Positions 28,620 to 37,374 of a stretch of DNA of 64,000 nt are shown here, one piece after another. How positions within the stretch are numbered: position 1 is the first letter of the stretch; each line of letters opens with the position of its first letter. The DNA comes from JADJWR01 sp964509545 (GTDB lineage: Bacteria; Pseudomonadota; Gammaproteobacteria; Burkholderiales; Burkholderiaceae_F). The stretch spans positions 1 through 64,000 of the forward strand of contig CAZDXQ010000012.1 in NCBI GenBank assembly GCA_964509545.1, in the 5' to 3' direction. A model generated the notes under the pieces. That model was not told the origin of the DNA. It searched no databases and saw only the letters and a list, made by a program, of their open reading frames with translations. The position numbers were made by a program, and so were the translations under genes.

Positions 28620-30010
28620 AGGATCTGGCGACCCGCAAATGGATCATCGTTGCGGCCGCGCTGGCTGTGCTTGCGGGCTTTGCCTGGGTCGTCGCCACTC
28701 AGGGGCCGATGGCGCCGGTGCGCGTGACCATCGCCCGGGCCGAGGCGGCGACGCTCGCGCCGACGGTCTTCGGCATCGGCACGATCGAGGCGCGTCGCTC
28801 GCACGCCCTTGGCCCGACCGCCGCCGGCCGGGTGCTGCGTGTGCTCGTCGACCAGGGCGATCGCGTGCGCGCCGGGCAGATGCTGGCCGAGATGGACCCT
28901 GTCGACCTCGAACTGCGCATCGATGCGGCACGCTCCGCGCACGCGCGGGCGCTGCNNNNNNNNNNNNNNNNNNNNNNNNNNNNNNNNNNNNNNNNNNNNN
29001 NNNNNNNNNNNNNNNNNNNNNNNNNNNNNNNNNNNNNNNNNNNNNNNNNNNNNNNGTCGACCTCGAACTGCGCATCGATGCGGCACGCTCCGCGCACGCG
29101 CGGGCGCTGCGACCTTGTTGGAAAACCGCACCACGTTCATCGTGCACGCTCCGCGCACGCGCGGGCGCTGCAGAGCGCGGCCGCGGCGCAGGCGCAGCTG
29201 GCCGAGGCCGGAAGCCGGGCGCGGCTGGCCGCCGCCACGGTCGGCTGCTACGAGCAGCTGCACGCGCAGAGGTTCTACAGCGGCGATGCGGTCGAGGCGA
29301 AGCGCCATGAGGCCCACGCTGCAGCCGCGGCCGAGCAGGCGGCGCAGGCGTCGCTGTCGGCGGCGAGGGCCGAGGCGCAGCGCGCGGCGGCGGAACTCGC
29401 CGCCGTGCAGCGCCAGCGCGGGCAGCTGCGCCTGCTGGCGCCGACCGACGGCGTCGTCGCCGCCCGCCATGCCGACCCGGGCACGACGCTGGTGGCCGGG
29501 CAGGCGCTGCTGACGATCGTCGACCCAGCCGAGCTCTGGCTGCGGGCGCGCATCGACCAGGGCCGGGCCGGCGATCTCGCCGTCGGCCAGATTGCCACGG
29601 TGGTGCTGCGTTCGCGACCCGCCTCGCCGCTGGCCGGCCGCGTCGAACGGCTGGGCTGGGTCAGCGATGCGGTGACCGAGGAGCGGATCGTCGAGATTGC
29701 CCTCGCCAAGCCGCAGCCGGGTCTGTCGATCGGCGAATTGGCGGAGGCCACGGTGCAGCTGCCGCCCGTGGCGGCGCTGGCGGTGCCGAGCGCGAGCATC
29801 CGGAGCAGCGACGCTGGGGCCGCGGTCTGGCGCCATGTCGACGGACGGGCGAAGCGGCAGCCGGTCAAGGTGGGCGCCACCGATGCCCGCGGCCGCACGC
29901 AGATCGTCGCCGGCCTGGCCGAAGGCGACGCGGTGATCGTGCACAGCGGCCAGCCGCTGGCCGAGGACCTGCGCGTGCAGGCGGTGCCGTCGTTGCAGGG
30001 CGGCCGATGA
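28616..30010 (+). CDS. HlyD/DevB-like membrane fusion protein (interrupted by an assembly gap)
   Basis: Periplasmic adaptor subunit anchored by one N-terminal helix (WIIVAAALAVLAGFAWVV). GRVLRVLVDQGDRVRAGQMLAEMD is the first half of the lipoyl-like hairpin. A coiled-coil region of Ala/Glu/Gln-rich helices follows, then RLLAPTDGVVAARHADPGTTL and the beta-barrel domain. A run of 100 N lies at 28956-29055, with duplicated flanks and a 33-base foreign-looking piece. Removing 28956-29171 (216 bases) joins ARSAHARAL to QSAAAAQAQ in frame and gives a normal adaptor of 392 residues. It works with the two downstream ABC genes. Confidence 0.82.
   Translation: MKDLATRKWIIVAAALAVLAGFAWVVATQGPMAPVRVTIARAEAATLAPTVFGIGTIEARRSHALGPTAAGRVLRVLVDQGDRVRAGQMLAEMDPVDLELRIDAARSAHARALXXXXXXXXXXXXXXXXXXXXXXXXXXXXXXXXXXSTSNCASMRHAPRTRGRCDLVGKPHHVHRARSAHARALQSAAAAQAQLAEAGSRARLAAATVGCYEQLHAQRFYSGDAVEAKRHEAHAAAAAEQAAQASLSAARAEAQRAAAELAAVQRQRGQLRLLAPTDGVVAARHADPGTTLVAGQALLTIVDPAELWLRARIDQGRAGDLAVGQIATVVLRSRPASPLAGRVERLGWVSDAVTEERIVEIALAKPQPGLSIGELAEATVQLPPVAALAVPSASIRSSDAGAAVWRHVDGRAKRQPVKVGATDARGRTQIVAGLAEGDAVIVHSGQPLAEDLRVQAVPSLQGGR
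28901..29171. repeat. Duplicated sequence flanking an assembly gap
   Basis: The 55 bases at 28901-28955 are repeated exactly at 29056-29110, on the far side of the N run. The last 28 of them recur at 29144-29171. Between copies two and three lies a 33-base stretch (29111-29143) with visibly lower GC. This looks like overlapping contig ends joined by a scaffolder rather than a biological tandem repeat. Confidence 0.85.
28956..29055. other. Assembly gap (100 N)
   Basis: Exactly 100 undetermined bases, the conventional scaffold spacer, inside the HlyD-like gene. Its true size is unknown; in-frame continuity of the flanks suggests there may be no missing sequence. Confidence 0.99.
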
Positions 30011-31200
30011 TCAACCTCGCCGCGCGCGACATCCTGCACGGCTGGGGCAAGTTCGCCTTTACCGGCGTCGGCCTCGGCCTGCTGATCGGGGTCACGCTGT
30101 CGATGGCCGGCATCTACCGCGGCATGATCGACGACGGCCGCGTGCTGCTCGACAACAGCGGCGCCGACCTGTGGGTGGTGCAGCAGGACACGCTTGGGCC
30201 CTATGCCGAGCCGTCGAGCGTGCGCGACGACGTCTATCGCAGCCTGCGCGGGCTGCCCGGCGTGGCCGCCGCGGCCAACGCCACCTACCTGACGATGCAG
30301 GTGCGGCAGGCCGATCGCGACGTGCGCGTGATGCTGGTCGGCTTCGAGCCGGGTCAGCCCGGCGAACCCGGCTACCTGATCGCCGGCCGACCCCTGTTCA
30401 ATGGCCGCTACGAGGCGATCGCCGACGAGCGCACGGGCTTCCGTCCGGGCGAGCGGGTGCGCATCCGACGCCACGAATTCACGATCGTCGGCCTGACGCG
30501 GCGGATGGTCTCGGCCAGCGGCGACCCGATGCTGTTCGTGGCGCTGAAGGATGCGCAGGAGGCGCAGTTCCTCAAGGACAACGATGCGCTGGTCAACGAG
30601 CGTGCGCGCGTGGCGGCGAATCCGGCGCTCAACCGCCCGGCGGTGCCGGGCCTGCTCGAAGCGGTGCAGGCGGCGCAGACCTCGAACCACTTCGTCAATG
30701 CCGTGCTGCTTCGCCTCGAACCCGGCGCCGATGCCGCGCTGGTGACCGCCGAAATCCGTCGCTGGAAGCGGCTGCAGGCGTACTCGCGAGCCGAGATGCA
30801 GGAGATCCTGATCGCCAAGCTGATCGACACCTCGTCGCGCCAGATCGCCATGTTCCTCGTCATCCTGTCCGTGGTCAGCGCGGCGATCGTCGCCTTCATC
30901 ATCTACACGATGACGATGAACAAGCTGCGCGAGATCGCGGTGCTGAAGCTGATCGGGGCGCGGGCACGCACCATCGCCGGCATGATCCTGCAGCAGGCGC
31001 TCGGCCTCGGGCTGATCGGCTTCGTGGTCGGCCGCATCGCTGCAGGGCTGTGGGCGCCGATCTTCCCCAAGTACGTGCTGCTGCTTCCGACCGACGCGCT
31101 GCGCGGCCTCGTCGCGGTGCTGGCGATCTGCGCCGTGGCCAGCACGGTCGCGATCCGCGCCGCGCTGCGCGTCGACCCGGCAGCGGCGATCGGCGGCTGA
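30007..31200 (+). CDS. FtsX/MacB-like ABC transporter permease
   Basis: A 397-residue inner-membrane permease with an N-terminal helix (FTGVGLGLLIGVTLSMAGIY), a large periplasmic MacB-type domain, and three C-terminal helices starting near IAMFLVILSVVSAAIVAFIIY. The KLREIAVLKLIGARARTI segment is the coupling region of the FtsX family. It overlaps the HlyD gene by ATGA. Together with the adaptor and the ATPase it forms a DevBCA-like tripartite exporter. The substrate is unknown. Confidence 0.87.
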   Translation: MINLAARDILHGWGKFAFTGVGLGLLIGVTLSMAGIYRGMIDDGRVLLDNSGADLWVVQQDTLGPYAEPSSVRDDVYRSLRGLPGVAAAANATYLTMQVRQADRDVRVMLVGFEPGQPGEPGYLIAGRPLFNGRYEAIADERTGFRPGERVRIRRHEFTIVGLTRRMVSASGDPMLFVALKDAQEAQFLKDNDALVNERARVAANPALNRPAVPGLLEAVQAAQTSNHFVNAVLLRLEPGADAALVTAEIRRWKRLQAYSRAEMQEILIAKLIDTSSRQIAMFLVILSVVSAAIVAFIIYTMTMNKLREIAVLKLIGARARTIAGMILQQALGLGLIGFVVGRIAAGLWAPIFPKYVLLLPTDALRGLVAVLAICAVASTVAIRAALRVDPAAAIGG

Positions 31201-31201
31201 C

Positions 31202-31915
31202 ATGACGGCTGCAGCGGCGATCGCCATCCGCGGCCTGCGCAAGCGCTACGGCAGCGGCGAGGCCGCAGTCGAGGCGCTGAAGGGCGTCGACATGGCGGTC
31301 GCGCCCGGCGAGGTGGTCGGGCTGATCGGGCCGAGCGGCTCGGGCAAGAGCACGCTGCTCAAGTGCCTCGGCGCGGTGATCGAGCCGACCGCCGGCCGCA
31401 TGGAACTCGGCGGCCAGGTGATCTATGACGATGGCTGGAAGGTCGCCGACCTGCCCGGGCTGCGCCGCGACCGTATCGGCTTCGTCTTCCAGGCGCCGTA
31501 CCTGATCCCGTTCCTTGGCGTCACCGACAACGTGGCCTTGTTGCCGATGCTCGCCGGCGTGACCAACGCGGCGGCGCGCGGCCGCGCCCTCGAACTGCTC
31601 GGCGCGCTCGACATTGCCCACCGGGCGCAGGCCGAGGTGGCTCAGCTTTCCGGCGGCGAGCAGCAGCGGGTGGCAATCGCGCGCGCGCTGGCCAACAAGC
31701 CGCCGGTCATCCTCGCCGACGAGCCGACGGCGCCGCTGGACAGCGAGCGCGCCCTGACCGTGATCCGCATCCTGAACCGCATGGCCGAGCAGTACGGCAC
31801 GGCGATCATCGTCGTCACCCATGACGAGAAGATCATCCCGACCTTCCGCCGCCTCTATCACATCCGCGACGGCCGTACGCACGAGGAAGCGGGCCAGGGG
31901 CGGCCGCTGCAGTAG
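31202..31915 (+). CDS. ABC transporter ATP-binding protein (DevA/LolD-like)
   Basis: A 237-residue ATPase energising the adjacent FtsX-like permease. Walker A is GPSGSGKST, signature LSGGEQQRVAIARAL, Walker B VILADEPTAPLD, and the H-loop VVTHDEK. The family usually has DEPTxxLD at this point and the Pro-Leu-Asp form here is conservative. It starts two bases after the permease stop and ends the operon, 23 bases short of the convergent copper receptor gene. Confidence 0.92.
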   Translation: MTAAAAIAIRGLRKRYGSGEAAVEALKGVDMAVAPGEVVGLIGPSGSGKSTLLKCLGAVIEPTAGRMELGGQVIYDDGWKVADLPGLRRDRIGFVFQAPYLIPFLGVTDNVALLPMLAGVTNAAARGRALELLGALDIAHRAQAEVAQLSGGEQQRVAIARALANKPPVILADEPTAPLDSERALTVIRILNRMAEQYGTAIIVVTHDEKIIPTFRRLYHIRDGRTHEEAGQGRPLQ

Positions 31916-31938
31916 GCCGGAGCGGCCGTCGTCATCGG

Positions 31939-34218
31939 TTAGAAGGCGGCGCTGACGCCGACGTACAGCGCGCGCCCCGCACCCGGCACCGGCACGCCCC
32001 ATGGCACGTCGGTGCCCGACATGGTCTTGCCCTGGCCGAGATAGGCGCCACCGAGCGGGTGGCTGTAGAAGCGGTCGAGCAGGTTCTCGATGCCGAAGTC
32101 CAGCCGCAGTGCGCTCCATACGACGCTGCCGCGAAGGTGCAGCAGTCCGTAGCCGGCGGTGCGCACTTCGTTGCGCACGCGCGAGACGCGGTCCTTGCCG
32201 TCAACCGCCTGTGCTTCCACGGTGCCGGTCCAGCCGCCGAGGCGGTGCACGAGGGCCAGTGTCGCGTTCAGCGGCATGATGTTGTACAGGTCGTCATCGC
32301 TGCTGCGGTTGCGGCCGCGGGTGATGCTGGCGGCGGCCGTGGCCGTGAAGCTGCCGATACGGTCGCTGCGGCCGAGCAGCCAATGGCCGGACAGATCGAT
32401 GCCGAACAGCCGCGCCGACTGGTTGACGAAGCGCAGGTAGACGAAGCCTTCGGTCCGCGTCAAATTGGCAGCCGTGCAGGCATTGCCGTAGACGACGGTC
32501 GAGAAGCAGCGTTCGGCGTCGATGTAGTCCCGCACGTAGGTCAGGTAAGGCGAGATCCTGAAGGCCCAGCGCTCGCGTGCGGCGTCGTGCCAGGCGGTCG
32601 TCGCGCTCACCGTGTGCGCGGTCTCGGGCTTCAAGGCGAGGTTGCCGACATAACCGTTGCCGTCGCCGGCCCAGTTGACCATGCGCATCGACATGCCGTG
32701 CGTCGACCAGGCGTAGCGTTCGTACAGGTTCGGCGAGCGCGTCTTGCGCGCGTAGCCGAATTCGATCGCCTGCGTCGGCGACGGCGTGAAACGGGCGAGC
32801 GCGGTCAGATCGACGTGCTCGTCGGTGCGGCTGCGCGAGGCGGCGTTGAAGGCGTTCTGGTCGGCCGGGCTGTAGGCGCTGCTGTAGCCCTGCACGGGGC
32901 CGACGTCCATTCGCACTTGTTCGACCCGCAGGCCGAACTGGGTCAACCACTGCGTGTTCCAGCGCGCTTCCCATTCGGCGAAGGCCGCCAGGCGGTCGCG
33001 TCGACCGTCGTTGATGTTCCAGAAGACGTTCGGCCACATTCCCCTGCCCGACGGGTTCCACCAGTCGTCGAGGCGGTAGCGCTGCATCTCGCCGCCGACA
33101 CGCAGCAGGTCGCGGGCCGAGACGACGACATCGGCGCGCGCGGTCGCACCGATGTTGGTGCCTTCGGTGTCCATCGGCATGCCGGCGGCGCGGCCGCTCG
33201 CGCCGCAGCCGATCGGGCCGGCGACGCCATCGGAATTTGGCACGTTGCCCGGCCCGTACCAGTACAGCTTGTCGTCGAAGAACTGCATCGAATGGCGCGT
33301 CCTTTCGCGGTAGGCGCGCGCGTCGATGGCGCCCCAGCCGAAGCCGGCCCGGTAGCGCAGGTTGACCTGCGTGCTGTCGTTGCCGGTCATGTCCATGCGC
33401 TGGTTGGGCCAGCCCTGGTACGGAATGTCCTGCAGGCCGAGCTTCAGTTCGGCGAGATGGTTTTCGTGCCGCAGCCCAAGACGAAGCGCCTGGTTGGTCG
33501 ACCGGTACATCGACGAGCCAACCACGTCGCCGTCGAGCCAGCCGCGGCCCGCCGCGGCGAGTCCGGCCGGCTTGAAGTCGTCGCCCGCCTCGTAGTCGCC
33601 GGCCGTTGCCGTCGCGCCGCTGTAGGCCAGGCTGAGTTTTTCGCCGGCGACGGTGGCCGAGACGCTTGCGCCCCTCGCATCGCCGTTGCTGCGGTAAAAA
33701 GCGGCCGCTTCGCCCCTGCGCAGCGACGGCTCGCCGGCGGCGGCGAATTGCGGGTCGGGAGAATCGATGCGGATGCTGCCGCCGATGCTGTCGCCGCCGG
33801 CGCTGACCGGGACGATGCCGCTGAACACCCGGATGGCGCCGACGTTCGACGGATCGATGTACGACAGCGGCGGATTCATGTGGTTGCCGCAGGCGGAAAT
33901 CAGGCTCATGCCGTCGACCTGGATGCGCAGGCGGTCGTCGGCCAGGCCGCGAATGACAGGAAGACTGGAAACGCCGCCGGCGCCGTAGAAATCGACGCCG
34001 GGGAACATATCGAGCAGACGCGCCGTATCGCGGGTCGCGGCGCGCCGTGCAGCCAGGCCGGCCGCGTCGATGGCCGTGCTGCCGATTTCATCGACAAGCG
34101 CGCCGCTGATCGTGACTTTCGGCATCGTCGCCTGGTCGTCGGCAGCGCTCACCGTGCTGCCGACGAGGAGCACGACGGGCGCCACCGCCACGGCGAGGGG
34201 TCTTCTGACAAACAACAT
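31939..34218 (-). CDS. TonB-dependent copper receptor, OprC/NosA-like
   Basis: A 759-residue outer-membrane receptor: signal peptide (first 25 residues ending VSAA), plug domain (ARLLDMFPGVDFYGAGG, PVIRGLADDRLRIQVDG) and a 22-strand barrel ending in Phe. The plug carries SACGNHMNPPLSYIDP, in which Cys110 and Met114 reproduce the CxxxM copper site of OprC/NosA receptors. NosA-type receptors supply copper for denitrification enzymes. Upstream genes for PCuAC and a DUF2946 protein reinforce copper uptake. The metal assignment rests on this motif and context. Confidence 0.85.
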   Translation of the reverse strand: MLFVRRPLAVAVAPVVLLVGSTVSAADDQATMPKVTISGALVDEIGSTAIDAAGLAARRAATRDTARLLDMFPGVDFYGAGGVSSLPVIRGLADDRLRIQVDGMSLISACGNHMNPPLSYIDPSNVGAIRVFSGIVPVSAGGDSIGGSIRIDSPDPQFAAAGEPSLRRGEAAAFYRSNGDARGASVSATVAGEKLSLAYSGATATAGDYEAGDDFKPAGLAAAGRGWLDGDVVGSSMYRSTNQALRLGLRHENHLAELKLGLQDIPYQGWPNQRMDMTGNDSTQVNLRYRAGFGWGAIDARAYRERTRHSMQFFDDKLYWYGPGNVPNSDGVAGPIGCGASGRAAGMPMDTEGTNIGATARADVVVSARDLLRVGGEMQRYRLDDWWNPSGRGMWPNVFWNINDGRRDRLAAFAEWEARWNTQWLTQFGLRVEQVRMDVGPVQGYSSAYSPADQNAFNAASRSRTDEHVDLTALARFTPSPTQAIEFGYARKTRSPNLYERYAWSTHGMSMRMVNWAGDGNGYVGNLALKPETAHTVSATTAWHDAARERWAFRISPYLTYVRDYIDAERCFSTVVYGNACTAANLTRTEGFVYLRFVNQSARLFGIDLSGHWLLGRSDRIGSFTATAAASITRGRNRSSDDDLYNIMPLNATLALVHRLGGWTGTVEAQAVDGKDRVSRVRNEVRTAGYGLLHLRGSVVWSALRLDFGIENLLDRFYSHPLGGAYLGQGKTMSGTDVPWGVPVPGAGRALYVGVSAAF

Positions 34219-34384
34219 CGGAGTACTCCTGAGAAACGGTTCGGATCGATCGCCGGCGCGGCCCGCCGGATTCGGCGTGCAGCGGGCCCGCCGGCAGACC
34301 GAAGGCGGCTGCCGTCGAGGTTCGGCGAATGCGTGGGGGCCGACCGGGCGAAGCCGGTCTGCGCGTTCAGCCGCGCGCGACGCG

Positions 34385-34840
34385 TCAGTGCTTCATCGCG
34401 GCGGCGCGTGCCGTAGCGGCGCGTACGGGGGCGGACAGTTCGACTTTCTCGCGCTGGCCGCCGCGCTCGATGACCAGGGTGATCGGCACGGTGTCGCCTT
34501 CGCGCAGCGGCCGCTTCAGGTCCATCAGCATCACGTGCAGGCCGCCCGGGGCGAGCTCGACCGTGCGTCCGGCCGGCAGATCGAGCGCGTCGATCGCCCG
34601 CATCCGCATCATGTTGCCCTGCATCGTCATCTCGTGGATCTCGACCACGCCGGCCACGGGCGAGCTCGCCTGCACGAGCCGCGCCGGCTGCGCCGATGTG
34701 ATGCGCATGAACGCGCCGGTGCCGCTTTGCTGCGCCACCGTGCCGCGGATCCAGGCGTCGGCCACCGTCACCTGCGCCGCCGCCGGTAAACCCATACAGA
34801 GGGCGACGGCCGCAGCCGTCAACCGATGAATCATCGACAT
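34385..34840 (-). CDS. Periplasmic copper chaperone PCu(A)C
   Basis: A 151-residue secreted cupredoxin-like protein. The signal peptide is MSMIHRLTAAAVALCMGLPAA. The copper-binding HM..M..HxM pattern is visible as VEIHEMTMQGNMMRMR followed by GGLHVMLMDLKRPL. Such chaperones deliver Cu(I) to CuA or CuB sites, often together with SCO proteins; both a CuA subunit and a SCO gene lie about 4 kb away. ATG 34840 is chosen because it begins the signal peptide. A C-terminal Ala/His tail (ARAAAMKH) may add a metal site. Confidence 0.9.
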   Translation of the reverse strand: MSMIHRLTAAAVALCMGLPAAAQVTVADAWIRGTVAQQSGTGAFMRITSAQPARLVQASSPVAGVVEIHEMTMQGNMMRMRAIDALDLPAGRTVELAPGGLHVMLMDLKRPLREGDTVPITLVIERGGQREKVELSAPVRAATARAAAMKH

Positions 34841-34943
34841 GTCATGCCTCAATGCAGAAAAAAATCGTGAGATCGGCCGCGCGCGGACGCACGGTCGCGT
34901 CGCTGTGCGCGAGGCCGACGGATGAGATCGCTGCGCGGGGCGG

Positions 34944-35285
34944 CTACAGCGGCGGCGCGCGTGCCGGCGGCGCGTCGTACAGCGGCACCTTGTGCGCCGG
35001 ACACGGCGCAGCAGGCTGCGCGATGCGCCGCATGGGCGCGAGGAGCGGTTCGGCACCGGCGAGGGCCGGCGGGCCGGCTAAGTCGTTGGCGACGCGGCAA
35101 AGCGGGCAGTGTTCGCAGCCGCGCGCCGAGCCGTGCTCGGGTGTGGCCGGCACACGCCGGGTGCCGGCCGCCGTGCACACCTCGACCCAGTGGCTGGTGT
35201 GCGCGCGCGCCAGCGGGCCGAGCAACATCAGCAGTTGCAGTGCGGCCAGCGCCAGGATCCAAGCCTTGCGGCGGCCCCGACTCAT
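34944..35285 (-). CDS. DUF2946-family small membrane/periplasmic protein
   Basis: A 113-residue protein with one N-terminal hydrophobic segment (AWILALAALQLLMLLGPLARA) and a Cys pair in CEHCPLCRVAND. DUF2946 proteins frequently accompany copper receptors and PCuAC genes, and the His/Cys content suggests metal binding. ATG 35285 places the basic SRGRRK run just before the helix; ATG 35300 and 35321 are alternatives. It lies between the cytochrome b fusion and the PCuAC gene on the same strand. Confidence 0.72.
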   Translation of the reverse strand: MSRGRRKAWILALAALQLLMLLGPLARAHTSHWVEVCTAAGTRRVPATPEHGSARGCEHCPLCRVANDLAGPPALAGAEPLLAPMRRIAQPAAPCPAHKVPLYDAPPARAPPL

Positions 35286-35349
35286 GGCGTCTGTGCCCAT
35301 GCGCATGGCGATCATGCGCACCGCCGGCCGCGGTTTCCCGACTCCGGCT

Positions 35350-37251
35350 TCACGACGATGCCCTTGCGCCCTGCGGGGCGAAGATGTCGGAGAAGCAGAA
35401 GTCCTCGGCCAGGCCCTGGGCGACGAAGGCCGGCTTGGCCGTCTCGATCATCTGCACCGACCCGCAGGCGTAGATCGCGCAGCCGGCGAGGTCGGGAAAA
35501 TCGGCGAGGATCGCCTCGTGCACAAGCCCGGTGCGGCCGGTCCAATCGTCTTCAGTCGCCGGCTCCGACAGCACCGGCACATAGCGGAAGTTCGGGTGCT
35601 CGCGCGTCCAGCGCTCGGGCAAATCCGCCAGGTAGAAGTCGCGCCGCCGGCGCACACCCCAGTAAAGGTACAGCGGCCGCGTGATGCCGATGCGGAAGGC
35701 CTGCTCGAGCAGGCTCTTGACGGGTGCGAAGCCGGTGGCGCCGGCGACGAAGATCAGCGGCTTGTCGCTCGGCTCGTGCAGGACGAACTGGCCGAGGGGC
35801 CCCTCGATGCGCAGCTTGTCGCCGACGCGCAGGCTCTCGAACACCCGGGTCGAGAAGCGGCCGCCCGGCACTCGCCGGATATGCAGCGGGATGCGGCCCG
35901 TCGTCGCCGACGGCTCGGTGAACGAGTAGCTGCGCCGCGCGCCGTCGTCGAGCACGACGTTCACGTACTGGCCGGCTTCGTAGGTCAGCGTCTGGCCGTC
36001 GTCGACGGTGAGCTCGACGCCCATCACATCGTGCGCCAGCGGCTCGAGCCGCGAGACGGTGGCCGTGTACAGCGGCGCCGCGCCGTCGCGCAGCGCCGCA
36101 CCCGCCTCCAGCTCGATTTCCACGTCCGAAAGCGCGCAGGCGCAGCACAGCAGCACTTCGCCGCGGGCGCGCGCCTGCTCCGGCAGCGCCGATGGCTGGT
36201 ACGGCCCCGGATCGACCTTGCCGTTGAGCACGGTGGCGCGGCACACGCCGCAGCCGCCGGAGCGGCATTCGAACGGCATCGGCACCGATGCGCGCAGCCC
36301 GGCATCGAGCAGCGTCTCGCCGGCGCGCACCGGCACCTTGCGCCGGCCCGGATGGACCTCCATGGACCAGCCGTGCTTGCCGGCGCGTGCCGGCGGCAGC
36401 CACGGCAGCAGCAGCAGCAGCAACGTCGCGCCGCCGACCAGCCACCACATCGGCCGCGCGTAGCCCTCGGTGACCAGCGGGTAGGGAATCAGGTAGAACC
36501 AGTCCATCGCCAGCACCGGCTGGATGCGCGAGAAATCCGCCGCGCCCTGGCTCACGGCCGGCTTGACGGCTGACAGTGCGAGCAGCATGGCGGTGAGCGC
36601 GATGGCCAGCCGCTTCGGCGGCAGCGTGCGCGCGCGCGGCACCCGCTGCGTATGGATCCACAGTCCGGCCAGCACCGCCAGCGGGATGCCGATGTGCAGG
36701 AACGACAGCAGCGAGAACAGGCGGTCGGTGATCGCCTCGGGCAGCGTGAAGTTGCGCACCATGGTGCCGCGGAACACCGGCAGCACGTCGAACCACTCGG
36801 CGGTCGTGACGACCACGTACTGCGCCAGCTGGTCCCACGGCAGCATGTAGCCGTTGACGCCCGAGACGTACACCAGCCAGATCAGGATCACGCCGGTGAT
36901 CCAGGAAAAGGCACGGAAGCCGCGGTAGCGGTCGAAGAAGAAATGCCGCGCCAGGTGCAGCAGCATGGTCAGCACCATCGCGTCGGAGGCGTAGCGGTGC
37001 AGGCTGCGCATCACGCCGCCGGCGAACCACTGCGCGTGCGTCAGCCGCTCGACCGAGGCGAAGGTTGTGTCGACGCCGGTTTCGTAAAAGACGTAGACAT
37101 AGAAGCCGCTGACGACCACCACCCAGAACATGGTGTAGCTGATCGCGCCGAGGTAATAGAGCGGATTGAGCGCGTCGCCGAAGGCGCGGTTGAAGCCTCG
37201 GTCGAGTCCGAGGAAGGCGTGGCGTCCGAGCGCGTGGACGAACTTGAGCAT
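35350..37251 (-). CDS. Cytochrome b - [2Fe-2S] ferredoxin - FAD/NAD reductase fusion
   Basis: A 633-residue three-part electron-transfer protein. Residues 1-290 are a cytochrome b N-terminal-like membrane domain; His85/His99 and His186/His200 (each H-x13-H) can ligate two b hemes. Residues 295-380 are a plant-type ferredoxin with Cys329, Cys334, Cys337 and a Cys cluster at 369-372. Residues 390-633 are a ferredoxin-NAD reductase module: RSYSFTEP (FAD), VAGATGFAPVKSLLE (NAD) and YACGSVQMI. The logical path is NAD(P)H to FAD to [2Fe-2S] to hemes b to quinone or a partner, or the reverse. An FNR-like box lies just upstream. I know no characterised protein with exactly this order. Confidence 0.85.
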   Translation of the reverse strand: MLKFVHALGRHAFLGLDRGFNRAFGDALNPLYYLGAISYTMFWVVVVSGFYVYVFYETGVDTTFASVERLTHAQWFAGGVMRSLHRYASDAMVLTMLLHLARHFFFDRYRGFRAFSWITGVILIWLVYVSGVNGYMLPWDQLAQYVVVTTAEWFDVLPVFRGTMVRNFTLPEAITDRLFSLLSFLHIGIPLAVLAGLWIHTQRVPRARTLPPKRLAIALTAMLLALSAVKPAVSQGAADFSRIQPVLAMDWFYLIPYPLVTEGYARPMWWLVGGATLLLLLLPWLPPARAGKHGWSMEVHPGRRKVPVRAGETLLDAGLRASVPMPFECRSGGCGVCRATVLNGKVDPGPYQPSALPEQARARGEVLLCCACALSDVEIELEAGAALRDGAAPLYTATVSRLEPLAHDVMGVELTVDDGQTLTYEAGQYVNVVLDDGARRSYSFTEPSATTGRIPLHIRRVPGGRFSTRVFESLRVGDKLRIEGPLGQFVLHEPSDKPLIFVAGATGFAPVKSLLEQAFRIGITRPLYLYWGVRRRRDFYLADLPERWTREHPNFRYVPVLSEPATEDDWTGRTGLVHEAILADFPDLAGCAIYACGSVQMIETAKPAFVAQGLAEDFCFSDIFAPQGARASS

Positions 37252-37286
37252 CGGCCGACGTTAGCAATGCGCGAGTCCGCGCTTCC

Positions 37287-37300
37287 TTGACTCGCATCAG
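37287..37300 (-). promoter_or_regulatory. FNR/DNR-type binding site upstream of the cytochrome b-reductase fusion
   Basis: TTGACTCGCATCAG matches TTGAT-N4-ATCAA with two mismatches. It lies between the divergent genes starting at 37251 (minus) and 37375 (plus), centred about 43 bases from the former and 81 from the latter, so it could act on either. Confidence 0.5.
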
Positions 37301-37374
37301 ATCACCGAGCGCCTTGCAGGCATTACGTTCGCATCCGCTGCGCGGGCATCACGCGGGCATCGGCGAATACGCCT

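Noticed and set aside
28901..29171. Tandem repeat domain in the HlyD protein
   Set aside because: The copies hug a 100-N spacer exactly and are better explained by scaffolding of overlapping contig ends.
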